Positions 1 through 5,697 of a stretch of DNA of 6,579 nt are shown here, in pieces; position 1 is the stretch's first letter; every line of letters begins with the position of its first letter. The stretch is from an uncultured Clostridia bacterium. Its GTDB lineage: Bacteria > Bacillota > Clostridia > TANB77 > CAG-508. The notes beneath the pieces are model-generated. The model was not told the origin of the DNA. It saw only the letters and a program-made list of their open reading frames with translations, and ran no database searches. The stretch spans positions 1 through 6,579 of the forward strand of contig CALXSO010000055.1 in NCBI GenBank assembly GCA_944391155.1. Direction: 5' to 3'. Made by a program: the position numbers and the translations under genes.

Positions 1-599
1 ATAGAGTAACAAGAAAACAAATTGAAAATTTTTTACAAGAAGAAAGAGTAAAGTCAAATTCTACAATAAAGAAAGATTACAGAATGTTAAAATATGTATA
101 TGAGTATGCAAGTCATAGAATGCATATAATAAATAACTTTTTTGAAGGAATAAATGCAATAGAAAGACCGAAAAGTCTAAAAGAAGATAAAGATGTAGTT
201 GTATTAACAATTACAGAACAAAACAAATTAGAAGATTATTTAGAAACTCATTCATCAAGGTATAAAAACATTATACTACTGTGTTTATATACTGGAATGA
301 GAATAGGAGAAGTATTAGCATTAAATTATACAGATGATATAGATTTAGAAAATAAAATGATAAAAATAACAAAGACATTAACAAAAGATAGAAACAAGAA
401 AACTGTTATCGGTCCAACTAAAACAAAAAGTGGAAGAAGAAATATTGAGATAAATGAATTAACAGAAGATATTATAAAAGATTCTATTAATAATAAAATG
501 GAGAATAAAAATAAAATTCTATACTGCCAAGAAAATGGGCAATTATATGTAGATAATACAATTAATTCAGCATTTAAGAGAATATGTAAAAATTCATGA
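1..599 (+). pseudogene. Tyrosine recombinase/integrase, 5'-partial and broken at its 3' end
   Basis: The reading frame is open from the window edge (first full codon at 3), so the gene begins upstream; the ATG at 84 is internal. Visible parts are the end of a SAM-like core-binding domain (about codons 3-150) and the first half of the catalytic domain. The box LYTGMRIGEVLAL carries the first catalytic arginine (codon 300-302), and TKTKSGRR is the beta-hairpin lysine region. A TGA at 597-599 ends the frame. Reading through it gives ITKPVNTHML, which is the usual lead into the HxLRH box, so the TGA probably replaced a glycine GGA by one base change. At 630 the frame leaves the family and enters an inverted repeat, ending at TAG 678-680. 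The second catalytic arginine, the following histidine and the nucleophilic tyrosine are all absent. The family integrates or excises phages, ICEs and transposons. This copy should be inactive. Family assignment is firm; the parent element is unknown. Confidence 0.85.
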
Positions 600-626
600 A
601 TTACAAAACCAGTAAATACACATATG

Positions 627-737
627 TTAAGTTATCCAAACTTTTATAAAATCCAAACCTTTTTGATAAAAGCCTTATAGATAAAGGTTTTTTTAATTAA
701 AAAAGGTTTGTATTTTATAAAAGTTTGGATAACTTAA
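627..737. repeat. Palindromic junction: 38-bp inverted repeat fused to the broken 3' ends of two integrase genes
   Basis: The left arm at 627-664 (starting TTAAGTTATCCAAAC) and the right arm at 700-737 are reverse complements over 38 bases with one mismatch (C at 653). The 35-bp spacer is 665-699. Each arm runs in the reading direction of the neighbouring recombinase and replaces its 3' end right after the H-x-L codons, so both proteins acquire the tail SYPNFYKIQTF. Part of the outermost TTAAG may be integrase sequence, since CAT-NNN-TTA-AGR is expected there in both genes. The foreign part is then about 632-732. No transposase is present. Possible identities are two fused ends of a site-specific element, a small non-autonomous palindromic element, or a template-switch palindrome. 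The structure is certain; its origin is not. Confidence 0.85.
655..694 (+). terminator. Intrinsic-terminator-like hairpin inside the palindrome centre
   Basis: AAACCTTT at 655-662 pairs with AAAGGTTT at 683-690, and ATAA/TTAT (666-669 with 675-678) adds an inner stem. Four further T residues follow (691-694). The orientation would stop transcription from the left integrase. The left arm can also pair with the right inverted-repeat arm at 700-737, so two mutually exclusive folds exist. The stem is weak in G and C. Confidence 0.5.
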
Positions 738-1532
738 TGTATGAAATTTTTTTATTCTAACTCTACTTTTTTTTAGAATATTTTTATAAGTATATCTATA
801 CGCTTGTGGTTCAACTATTTTGTGATTTTTTCCAGATAATATATATTCTTCTTTATTATGCTTGTTTGATAAGGGCTTTAATTTTGCATATAAGATATTT
901 GACAAAGGAATTATTCTTAATGATGTTGCAGTTTTTGGTAATGTTTCTACAACCTTTGTTCCTTTTTCTAACTCATATATTCTTTGGATTGTTCGTTTAA
1001 TATTAATACTTTTATTTTCAAAGTCAATATCTTCCCATTTTAGACCACATAACTCTCCTATTCTTATCCCAGAAAATAAAGCTATCAATACACCTACATC
1101 TTTTTCCTGTGTTGATTTCAAGCAATATGTTTTAATCCTATTTTTTTCTCTTTCTGTAAATACATCTATTTTTCTTTGATAAACCGTTGGTGATTTTATT
1201 AAGCTAAGTTTAAAATTAATATCATATTTAACCTCTATATATTTAAATATTTGTTTTAATAAAGAAACAATGTCTTTTATAGTCTTGTCAGATAATCGCT
1301 TTCTTAAAGAATTTATGTATCCATTAAAATCATAATTTCTAAAAAAAATTATTGGTTTATCAAAAAAAAAATCTTTAAAATAATATTTAATTTTTTGCTC
1401 ATAATTACAAAAAACAGATTCTTTTACTTGATTTTTTTTTACCAACATCCATTCCTTTACTACATCTCCAAATTTTAAATACTCTACATCAGTCACTTCA
1501 TCTTTGAGAATACTTCTTGCTTCATTTCTCAC
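693..1532 (-). CDS. Tyrosine recombinase/integrase, truncated at the catalytic HxLRH box
   Basis: This is a phage/ICE-type site-specific recombinase of 279 aa; the family is usually 340-400 aa. The start is a GTG at 1532, chosen because AGGAGG (1546-1541) lies 8 bases upstream; the longer frame to 1589 has no such site. Residues about 18-100 are the SAM-like core-binding domain. Residues about 122-266 are the first part of the catalytic domain, with the arginine box LFSGIRIGELCGL (R157) and the beta-hairpin lysine in LPKTATSLR (K200). H264-T265-L266 should be followed by RH and, later, the tyrosine. Instead a 13-residue unrelated tail, encoded by the inverted repeat, ends the protein. It therefore lacks Arg II, the following His and the Tyr nucleophile and should not recombine DNA. 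It could at most bind DNA. Its sequence differs clearly from the left integrase, so the two are not copies of one gene. Confidence 0.85.
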   Translation of the reverse strand: MRNEARSILKDEVTDVEYLKFGDVVKEWMLVKKNQVKESVFCNYEQKIKYYFKDFFFDKPIIFFRNYDFNGYINSLRKRLSDKTIKDIVSLLKQIFKYIEVKYDINFKLSLIKSPTVYQRKIDVFTEREKNRIKTYCLKSTQEKDVGVLIALFSGIRIGELCGLKWEDIDFENKSINIKRTIQRIYELEKGTKVVETLPKTATSLRIIPLSNILYAKLKPLSNKHNKEEYILSGKNHKIVEPQAYRYTYKNILKKSRVRIKKFHTLSYPNFYKIQTFFN

Positions 1533-1540
1533 TATCTGTT

Positions 1541-1586
1541 CCTCCTTTATAATAATTTTACAACTAATCGTTACACAATAATTATA
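1541..1586 (-). promoter_or_regulatory. RBS and possible promoter of the truncated integrase
   Basis: On the minus strand, TATAAT (1586-1581) lies about 42 bases before AAAGGAGG, which sits 8 bases before the GTG at 1532. The position 17 bases upstream of the -10 reads TTTTAA, a poor -35. The RBS is convincing and fixes the start; the promoter is tentative. Confidence 0.45.
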
Positions 1587-1649
1587 CACAAGTACAGATA
1601 TTTTTAAAATATTATGCTGTGATTCATACTCATTTTGTAAAGTACAACA

Positions 1650-1732
1650 AAAGGTTGATATATAAATATTTTTATCAAAGAACTTTAGGTCTTTCCAGAG
1701 ATATTAGAAAAAATATTTATATATCAACCTTT
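1650..1732. repeat. Hairpin element A (24-bp perfect terminal inverted repeats)
   Basis: The 24 bases at 1650-1673, beginning AAAGGTTGATATATAAATA, are exactly the reverse complement of 1709-1732. The 35-base interior contains a small inner stem, AAAGA...TCTTT. It lies between the 3' end of the gene at 1774-2127 and the integrase promoter, both on the minus strand, so it could terminate the former. However, no clear T-run follows the hairpin, and similar arms recur at 4710-4786 and, more weakly, at 4852-4914. A small dispersed MITE- or REP-like element is therefore the better reading. No target-site duplication is obvious. Confidence 0.65.
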
Positions 1733-1773
1733 CAGACAGATTCTTTTTATGCTAAACAGTAACAATATTAGGT

Positions 1774-2127
1774 TTAAATGCTATCTATATTATCCATAAC
1801 CTCTTTACATTCTTTCCAACTAGTAACTTTTATTAATTCACAGTTTTCTGAAATCTTTTTTATAATCTCTTTGGTATCATCTTCAGAATTAAGGTCTGCA
1901 ACTATTATGTGTTTTAAACTATCCTCTTTTCCATATAAAATTTTGAAAATAACGGAACGTAAAAATCCTTCTATCTTATCTTCTTGATTTTTTACTGCGA
2001 TAATTATATAAATTCCATTTGATTTTAAATTTGTATATGTATATAAATAAATTATATTTTTGATAATTTCAAATAAACCATAAAGGGCCAATGTCCAAAA
2101 TACGGTATGAAATATAAATTCTACCAT
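1774..2127 (-). CDS. Small membrane-anchored protein resembling half of a GT-A glycosyltransferase fold
   Basis: This 117-aa protein starts at ATG 2127, with AGGAGG 7 bases upstream. Residues about 5-28 are a single hydrophobic helix, probably an N-terminal membrane anchor. Residues 38-117 read like the nucleotide-binding half of a GT2/GT-A domain: YIIIAVKNQEDKIEGFLRSV resembles the first beta strand and helix, and HIIVADLNSEDDTKEIIKK resembles the V-D-x-x-S-x-D-x-T strand and loop, although the true DxD and acceptor half are missing. The frame ends cleanly, with no sign of further homologous sequence downstream, so it looks like a complete small protein rather than a fragment. It is divergent from the c-di-GMP gene. 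No substrate can be given. Catalytic activity is doubtful, and a binding or regulatory role on the cytoplasmic membrane face is possible. I do not recognise a named gene. Confidence 0.7.
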   Translation of the reverse strand: MVEFIFHTVFWTLALYGLFEIIKNIIYLYTYTNLKSNGIYIIIAVKNQEDKIEGFLRSVIFKILYGKEDSLKHIIVADLNSEDDTKEIIKKISENCELIKVTSWKECKEVMDNIDSI

Positions 2128-2134
2128 TTTTTTG

Positions 2135-2174
2135 CCTCCTAAGTTATTATATGTTTTTTAAAAATTTTTGTTAA
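2135..2174 (-). promoter_or_regulatory. Sigma-A-type promoter and RBS of the small GT-A-like gene
   Basis: On the minus strand, TTAACA (2174-2169), a 17-base spacer and a perfect TATAAT (2151-2146) precede AGGAGG (2140-2135). Transcription should begin near 2139, giving a leader of only about 12 bases that begins almost at the RBS. Confidence 0.6.
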
Positions 2175-2468
2175 TTTTAAATATAAGTAAAGTAATATTT
2201 TTATAAACATAGAATCTAAAGAAATGTATTCAATTAAGCTAAACTTATTTTGCATAAAAAGAATAAATAGATAAAAGAACAAAAAAGTTATCTTAAATAG
2301 GATTTTGGAATTATTTATTATATAGGAAACGTAATAAACACTTGAAAGATTGAAAAAATAAATAAAAAAATAAATAAAAAAAATAAGTATAATCTAAAGC
2401 ATGTAATAAAAAAGATAATATTGTAAAAAATATAAATTATTAAAAAGAATTCAATAAGGTGATAAATT
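2175..2468. other. Divergent intergenic region, A-rich, no gene seen
   Basis: This is the stretch between the two divergent genes, beyond the promoter of the small GT-A-like gene. Positions 2355-2385 are a low-complexity run of AAATAAA units. A TATAAT at 2388-2393 could be the -10 of the c-di-GMP gene, but no -35 is recognisable 17 bases upstream. AAGGTGA at 2457-2463 is the RBS for the ATG at 2469. I see no riboswitch core and no convincing small ORF. Confidence 0.5.
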
Positions 2469-4682
2469 ATGAAAGAAAAAAATGACATTAAAATATTTAT
2501 AATTCCAACAATAATTTCAATACTTATTTTAATCTCTATAATTTTAGGAATATTATATGTTGAATATATAAGAAATTTAACATCTAAAAATATATTAAAA
2601 AATTTAGGAGAATTAGCAAAACAAGAAGCAGAAAATATAAGTGACAAGATGCAAGAACACAAGAGAATATTAGAAACAATAATAAATCAAATAGATATAA
2701 AAACAGAAGATGAAGTTTTCAAAAAATATAATACAAATGCAGGAAAGGATGAATTTTCAAGAATAGCAATATTATATAAAGACGGAAAAACAAGTACATC
2801 AGATGGAACTGTTGTAGATTTATCACAAGACATAAACTATTTCTTTCAAACAAATGAAATTCAAATATCAAAAACGAGGCTTAGTAAAGTAGATAAAAAA
2901 GAAATTAATATATATTCAAAAAAAATATCTTGGAATAATCAAGAGGAAGTTGTAATTTTATTAGTAGTAGAAACAGATAAGTATGAAAATTTGTTTTTAC
3001 AAAGCATATATAATGGAAAAGGAATAGAATATTTAATAACAGTAAATGGAGAAATTATAGCTAATTCTAATAAAGAAGAAAATGGAATAAATATATTTGA
3101 AAAATTAAAAGAAAATAACAAAAACAAAATAAACAAAAATTTAAAAAATATTGAAAAAATGGAGCAAGAAATAAATAAAACATTAAATGGCCAGATGTTA
3201 TACAAAGAAAAAGACAATAATTTTTATATAGCATATCAAAAACTTGGTATTAATGAATGGTATCTAATAATAAGAACGCCAGGAAGTGTAGTTGCTGAAG
3301 AATTAAATAAAATACTAAAAATGACATTAATTATAACTAATATAATAATTAGTATAATTTTTATAATTTCCTTATATATAATAATAAACAATAAAAAGAA
3401 AAAGGACAAATTATTTAAACTAGCATATATTGACGAAATTACAAAAATAGGAAATAAAAATTATTTTATAGAGGAGAGTCAGAAACTTTTAGAAAGCAAT
3501 TTTGAAAATATTTATTTAATTGTATTAGATATTAATAAATTTAAATCATTTAACAAAGAATATGGTCATAAAAGGGGAAATGAGCTACTTTTAAATATAG
3601 GAAAAATTTTAACAAAAAAGTTTAATAAAGAATCTATTATTTCTAGATTAGCAAATGATATATTCGCAATAATATTTGAAAGTAAAGAAGATATAAATAA
3701 GATTTCAGAAAACATAATAGAAAATGTATCTAAAATAAAAATAGAAAATGAAAAATATCAAATTTATGTGTCACTTGGTATTTATAAAATAAAAAAGGGA
3801 GAAAAAATAATAGAGAAAATATTAGATAAAGCATTATTAGCACTTGATAAAGTAAAGGGAAATTACAATAAACAATATATGATATATGATGAATTATTAG
3901 AAAAAGAAATAGAAAAAGAACACGAAATTGAATTAAATATGCAACAAGCATTGGATAATCAGGAATTTGTAATTTATTATCAACCAAAGATATCAACAAG
4001 AACAAAAAAAATTGAGGGAGCAGAAGCATTAGTAAGATGGATTAGGAATAATAAAGTAATTCCACCAAACGAATTTATACCATTATTTGAAAAAAATAAA
4101 TTTATTATAAAATTAGACACATATATATTTAATAAAGTATGTGAGGATCTTAAAGAATGGAAAAGAAAATATAACAATATTCCTTTAATATCAGTAAATA
4201 TCTCAAAAGAACATATAGTAAAAGAAGATTTTATAAAAGATTATTTAGATATAGCAAAAAAAAATAAAATAGATTCAAAAGAAATAGAATTAGAGATAAC
4301 AGAAACAGCTACAATGGAAAGAGATATAGTTATGGTTATGAAAAAAATAAAAAAAGCAGGATTTATCATTTCAATAGACGATTTTGGAACAGGTTATTCA
4401 TCACTAAGTATGTTACAAAATATGCCAATAGATAAAATAAAGATTGACAAAACTTTCATTGACCAAATTAATATAAAAAGTACTAAGAAAAATATTATCA
4501 AATATATAATATTTATAGCAAAACAATTAAAAATAAAAACAGTTGCAGAAGGAGTTGAAAGTTTAGAACAAGTAGAATATTTAGAAAAAATTGGATGTGA
4601 TACAATACAAGGATATTATTACTCTAAGCCACTAAGCAAAAATGATTTTGAAGTATATAAAGAACATATAGATGGACTTTAA
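2469..4682 (+). CDS. Membrane c-di-GMP phosphodiesterase: dCache-like sensor, degenerate GGDEF, intact EAL
   Basis: This 737-aa signalling protein should hydrolyse cyclic di-GMP to pGpG at the membrane. The ATG at 2469 follows AAGGTGA by 5 bases. Transmembrane helices lie at about 8-31 and 285-306. Between them is an extracytoplasmic dCache-like sensor (IEYLITVNGEIIANSN at 186-201 and a Trp-containing end strand near 264). GGDEF domain, about 315-470: the signature reads ANDIF (395-399) instead of GGDEF, and GD is GN (370-371), so cyclase activity is not expected; it may only bind GTP or fold. EAL domain, about 485-732: the EAL motif (519-521), N577, E609, DDFGTGYSS (D637, D638), K658, E694 and Q714 keep all metal-binding and catalytic positions. 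The gene stands alone, with no adjacent partner. The product probably lowers c-di-GMP in response to an external ligand, affecting motility or adhesion (inference). Confidence 0.93.
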   Translation: MKEKNDIKIFIIPTIISILILISIILGILYVEYIRNLTSKNILKNLGELAKQEAENISDKMQEHKRILETIINQIDIKTEDEVFKKYNTNAGKDEFSRIAILYKDGKTSTSDGTVVDLSQDINYFFQTNEIQISKTRLSKVDKKEINIYSKKISWNNQEEVVILLVVETDKYENLFLQSIYNGKGIEYLITVNGEIIANSNKEENGINIFEKLKENNKNKINKNLKNIEKMEQEINKTLNGQMLYKEKDNNFYIAYQKLGINEWYLIIRTPGSVVAEELNKILKMTLIITNIIISIIFIISLYIIINNKKKKDKLFKLAYIDEITKIGNKNYFIEESQKLLESNFENIYLIVLDINKFKSFNKEYGHKRGNELLLNIGKILTKKFNKESIISRLANDIFAIIFESKEDINKISENIIENVSKIKIENEKYQIYVSLGIYKIKKGEKIIEKILDKALLALDKVKGNYNKQYMIYDELLEKEIEKEHEIELNMQQALDNQEFVIYYQPKISTRTKKIEGAEALVRWIRNNKVIPPNEFIPLFEKNKFIIKLDTYIFNKVCEDLKEWKRKYNNIPLISVNISKEHIVKEDFIKDYLDIAKKNKIDSKEIELEITETATMERDIVMVMKKIKKAGFIISIDDFGTGYSSLSMLQNMPIDKIKIDKTFIDQINIKSTKKNIIKYIIFIAKQLKIKTVAEGVESLEQVEYLEKIGCDTIQGYYYSKPLSKNDFEVYKEHIDGL

Positions 4683-4709
4683 AATTAATTTATAATATAA
4701 AATAAATTT

Positions 4710-4786
4710 GTCAGAAGGATGAAATATAATTTTTTTTAATTATGCAAAAATTAAATAAAAAAATACTTATATATCAATCTTTTGAC
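4710..4786. repeat. Hairpin element B, related to element A
   Basis: The left arm starting GTCAGAAGGATGAAATATAA (4710-4737) is an imperfect reverse complement of the right arm at 4757-4786. The right arm, ATACTTATATATCAATCTTT, matches the right arm of element A (ATATTTATATATCAACCTTT) in all but two positions. It starts 28 bases after the c-di-GMP gene stop and may also help end that transcript, but its similarity to element A suggests a dispersed repeat. Confidence 0.55.
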
Positions 4787-4841
4787 ATATTTTATTGTTT
4801 ATAAAAATCATCATTTATATAGAACACAAAATGAAGTTTTA

Positions 4842-4914
4842 TATACAGCAAGATGTTTGTATATAAAAATCTGTATAAGTTATTCTAATAAAAATACTTA
4901 TATATAAACATTTC
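4842..4914. repeat. Hairpin element C, diverged relative of elements A and B
   Basis: The right arm, AAAAATACTTATATATAAACATTTC (partly 4890-4914), shares the core ATACTTATATATMAA with element B. The left arm from 4852, ATGTTTGTATATA, is its imperfect complement. A second short perfect stem, TATACAG (4842-4848) with CTGTATA (4871-4877), overlaps the left arm, so alternative folds are possible. Confidence 0.4.
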
Positions 4915-4933
4915 AAACTACTCTATAAAATGA

Positions 4934-4975
4934 AGTCTGACTAGTAACCTAAAAGAACTATTTACCATACAGACT
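4934..4975. other. Interrupted hairpin in the intergenic region, unknown role
   Basis: AGTCTG (4934-4939) pairs with CAGACT (4970-4975). Inside a 4-by-4 internal loop, GTAA pairs with TTAC, leaving a loop of about 14 bases. It differs from elements A-C and is one of the less AT-rich parts of the gap at 4683-5140. It matches no RNA family I know. It could be part of a small RNA ending at the T-run near 5040, or a relic of mobile DNA. Confidence 0.3.
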
Positions 4976-5015
4976 AGATTTCGATTGGTTTACCTTTTGG
5001 CTATACTGAATCATA

Positions 5016-5046
5016 AAAAAACAAGAACAAATTTTTGTTTTTTTTT
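5016..5046. terminator. Weak AT-rich hairpin followed by a T-run
   Basis: AAAAAACAA (5016-5024) can pair with the TTGTTTTTT that begins near 5035, and T residues continue to 5046. The stem is nearly all A-T, so termination would depend on the T-run. It would close any transcript crossing 4683-5015 before the metallopeptidase gene begins. Because of the symmetry it may also work on the minus strand. Confidence 0.4.
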
Positions 5047-5094
5047 AAAAAAATATTAAAAAAATAAAAAAAAGAATATAGAATAAGAAAAAAA

Positions 5095-5134
5095 GCGAAC
5101 AACATTTCGCGAAACAAAAATTTGAAAAGGAGTG
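5095..5134 (+). promoter_or_regulatory. Leader hairpin and RBS of the metallopeptidase gene
   Basis: GCGAA (5095-5099) pairs perfectly with TTCGC (5106-5110) across a six-base loop, a GC-containing stem in an otherwise A-rich leader. AAAAGGAGTG (5125-5134) is a strong RBS, with 8 bases between GGAG and the ATG at 5141. No convincing -10/-35 pair is visible upstream. Confidence 0.45.
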
Positions 5135-5140
5135 ATATAT

Positions 5141-5677
5141 ATGAATATAATAAAACAAAAAATTTCAATAAAAAAAGTAGAAGAAACAACAATAGAAAGA
5201 CATCCAGTATATATTTTAGGAACAGACTACAAAGTAAAAATTACTTACAAAAACACGAAAGTGCCAGAGCTAAATGTAGAAAACAAAATAATTAAAATAT
5301 CACTTCCTAACAAATATAAAAAAACAGAAAAAACAAAAATTTTGGATTTAGCAATAGATAAACTATATGAACAAATTGCAAAAGTAGAAATAGAAAGATC
5401 AATGGAAAAAATGAGAATAACACTAGGCTTTGCACCAGAAGATTATAGAATAAAAAAAATGTCAGATGAATTAGCAAAATGTGAAAAAAATAATATATAT
5501 ATAAATCCTAAAATAGTAAAATTTCATAGAAACATTATAGACTATATAATATTACATGAATATTGCCATTTAAAATATAAATCTCATTGTAAAAGTTTTT
5601 ATAAAATGTTAGAAGAATACGAACAAAATTATAAAGAATATGAAGAAATACTAAGCAAAAACTTGTTAAAATACTAA
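5141..5677 (+). CDS. YgjP-like (DUF45/WSS-type) zinc metallopeptidase
   Basis: This 178-aa protein is predicted to be cytoplasmic (no signal peptide or membrane helix). The ATG at 5141 is chosen over the GTG at 5132 because the GTG overlaps the RBS. The zinc site is LHEYCHLKYKSHCKSFY: H139-E140-x-x-H143 with the third ligand H149, the HExxHx5H pattern of the YgjP/DUF45 family. N-terminal strands (about 15-57) and the helix LDLAIDKLYEQIAKVEIERS fit that family. The central motif, usually WGSC followed by I-x-x-N, here reads LAKCEKNNIYIN (about 111-122), so the Trp-Gly is lost while Cys and Asn remain. The substrate is unknown for most members; a protease role resembling SprT/WSS proteins in DNA-protein crosslink repair is suggested for relatives only. 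It is followed 20 bases later by the pseudouridine synthase gene and may be partly cotranscribed with it. Confidence 0.85.
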   Translation: MNIIKQKISIKKVEETTIERHPVYILGTDYKVKITYKNTKVPELNVENKIIKISLPNKYKKTEKTKILDLAIDKLYEQIAKVEIERSMEKMRITLGFAPEDYRIKKMSDELAKCEKNNIYINPKIVKFHRNIIDYIILHEYCHLKYKSHCKSFYKMLEEYEQNYKEYEEILSKNLLKY

Positions 5678-5697
5678 AAATAATATATAATAAAACC
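5663..5697 (+). promoter_or_regulatory. Near-consensus promoter giving a leaderless pseudouridine synthase mRNA
   Basis: TTGTTA (5663-5668), exactly 17 bases of spacer and a perfect TATAAT (5686-5691) stand six bases before the ATG at 5698. With usual spacing, transcription starts at or within a base or two of the ATG. No Shine-Dalgarno sequence is present in 5678-5697. The -35 lies inside the last codons of the metallopeptidase gene. Confidence 0.6.

Noticed and set aside
597..599. TGA read as an amino acid (recoded genetic code, for example Gly or Trp)
   Set aside because: The intact genes (c-di-GMP protein, metallopeptidase, pseudouridine synthase) contain no in-frame TGA despite abundant Gly and Trp codons, and the left integrase is broken again a few codons later. 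A simple nonsense mutation fits better.
806..1179. Plus-strand open frames opposite the right integrase
   Set aside because: They are Phe/Leu-rich shadows of the minus-strand recombinase, with no RBS or family resemblance.
1650..1732. CRISPR repeat or simple terminator
   Set aside because: There is no regular direct-repeat and spacer pattern. The hairpin lacks a clear T-run and has relatives elsewhere in the window, so a dispersed element is preferred over a plain terminator.
2142..2255. Possible 37-38-codon minus-strand peptide starting MQNKFSLIEYISLDS
   Set aside because: No RBS precedes the ATG, it overlaps the promoter of the small GT-A-like gene, and the composition is that of random AT-rich DNA.
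2318..2662. Minus-strand hydrophobic frame overlapping the start of the c-di-GMP gene
   Set aside because: It is a poly-Phe/Ile translation of A-rich DNA, overlaps a well-supported gene and has no RBS.
4934..5010. tRNA or known riboswitch (c-di-GMP, preQ1, T-box)
   Set aside because: No cloverleaf, TTCGA-loop context, GEMM core or T-box sequence can be recognised.
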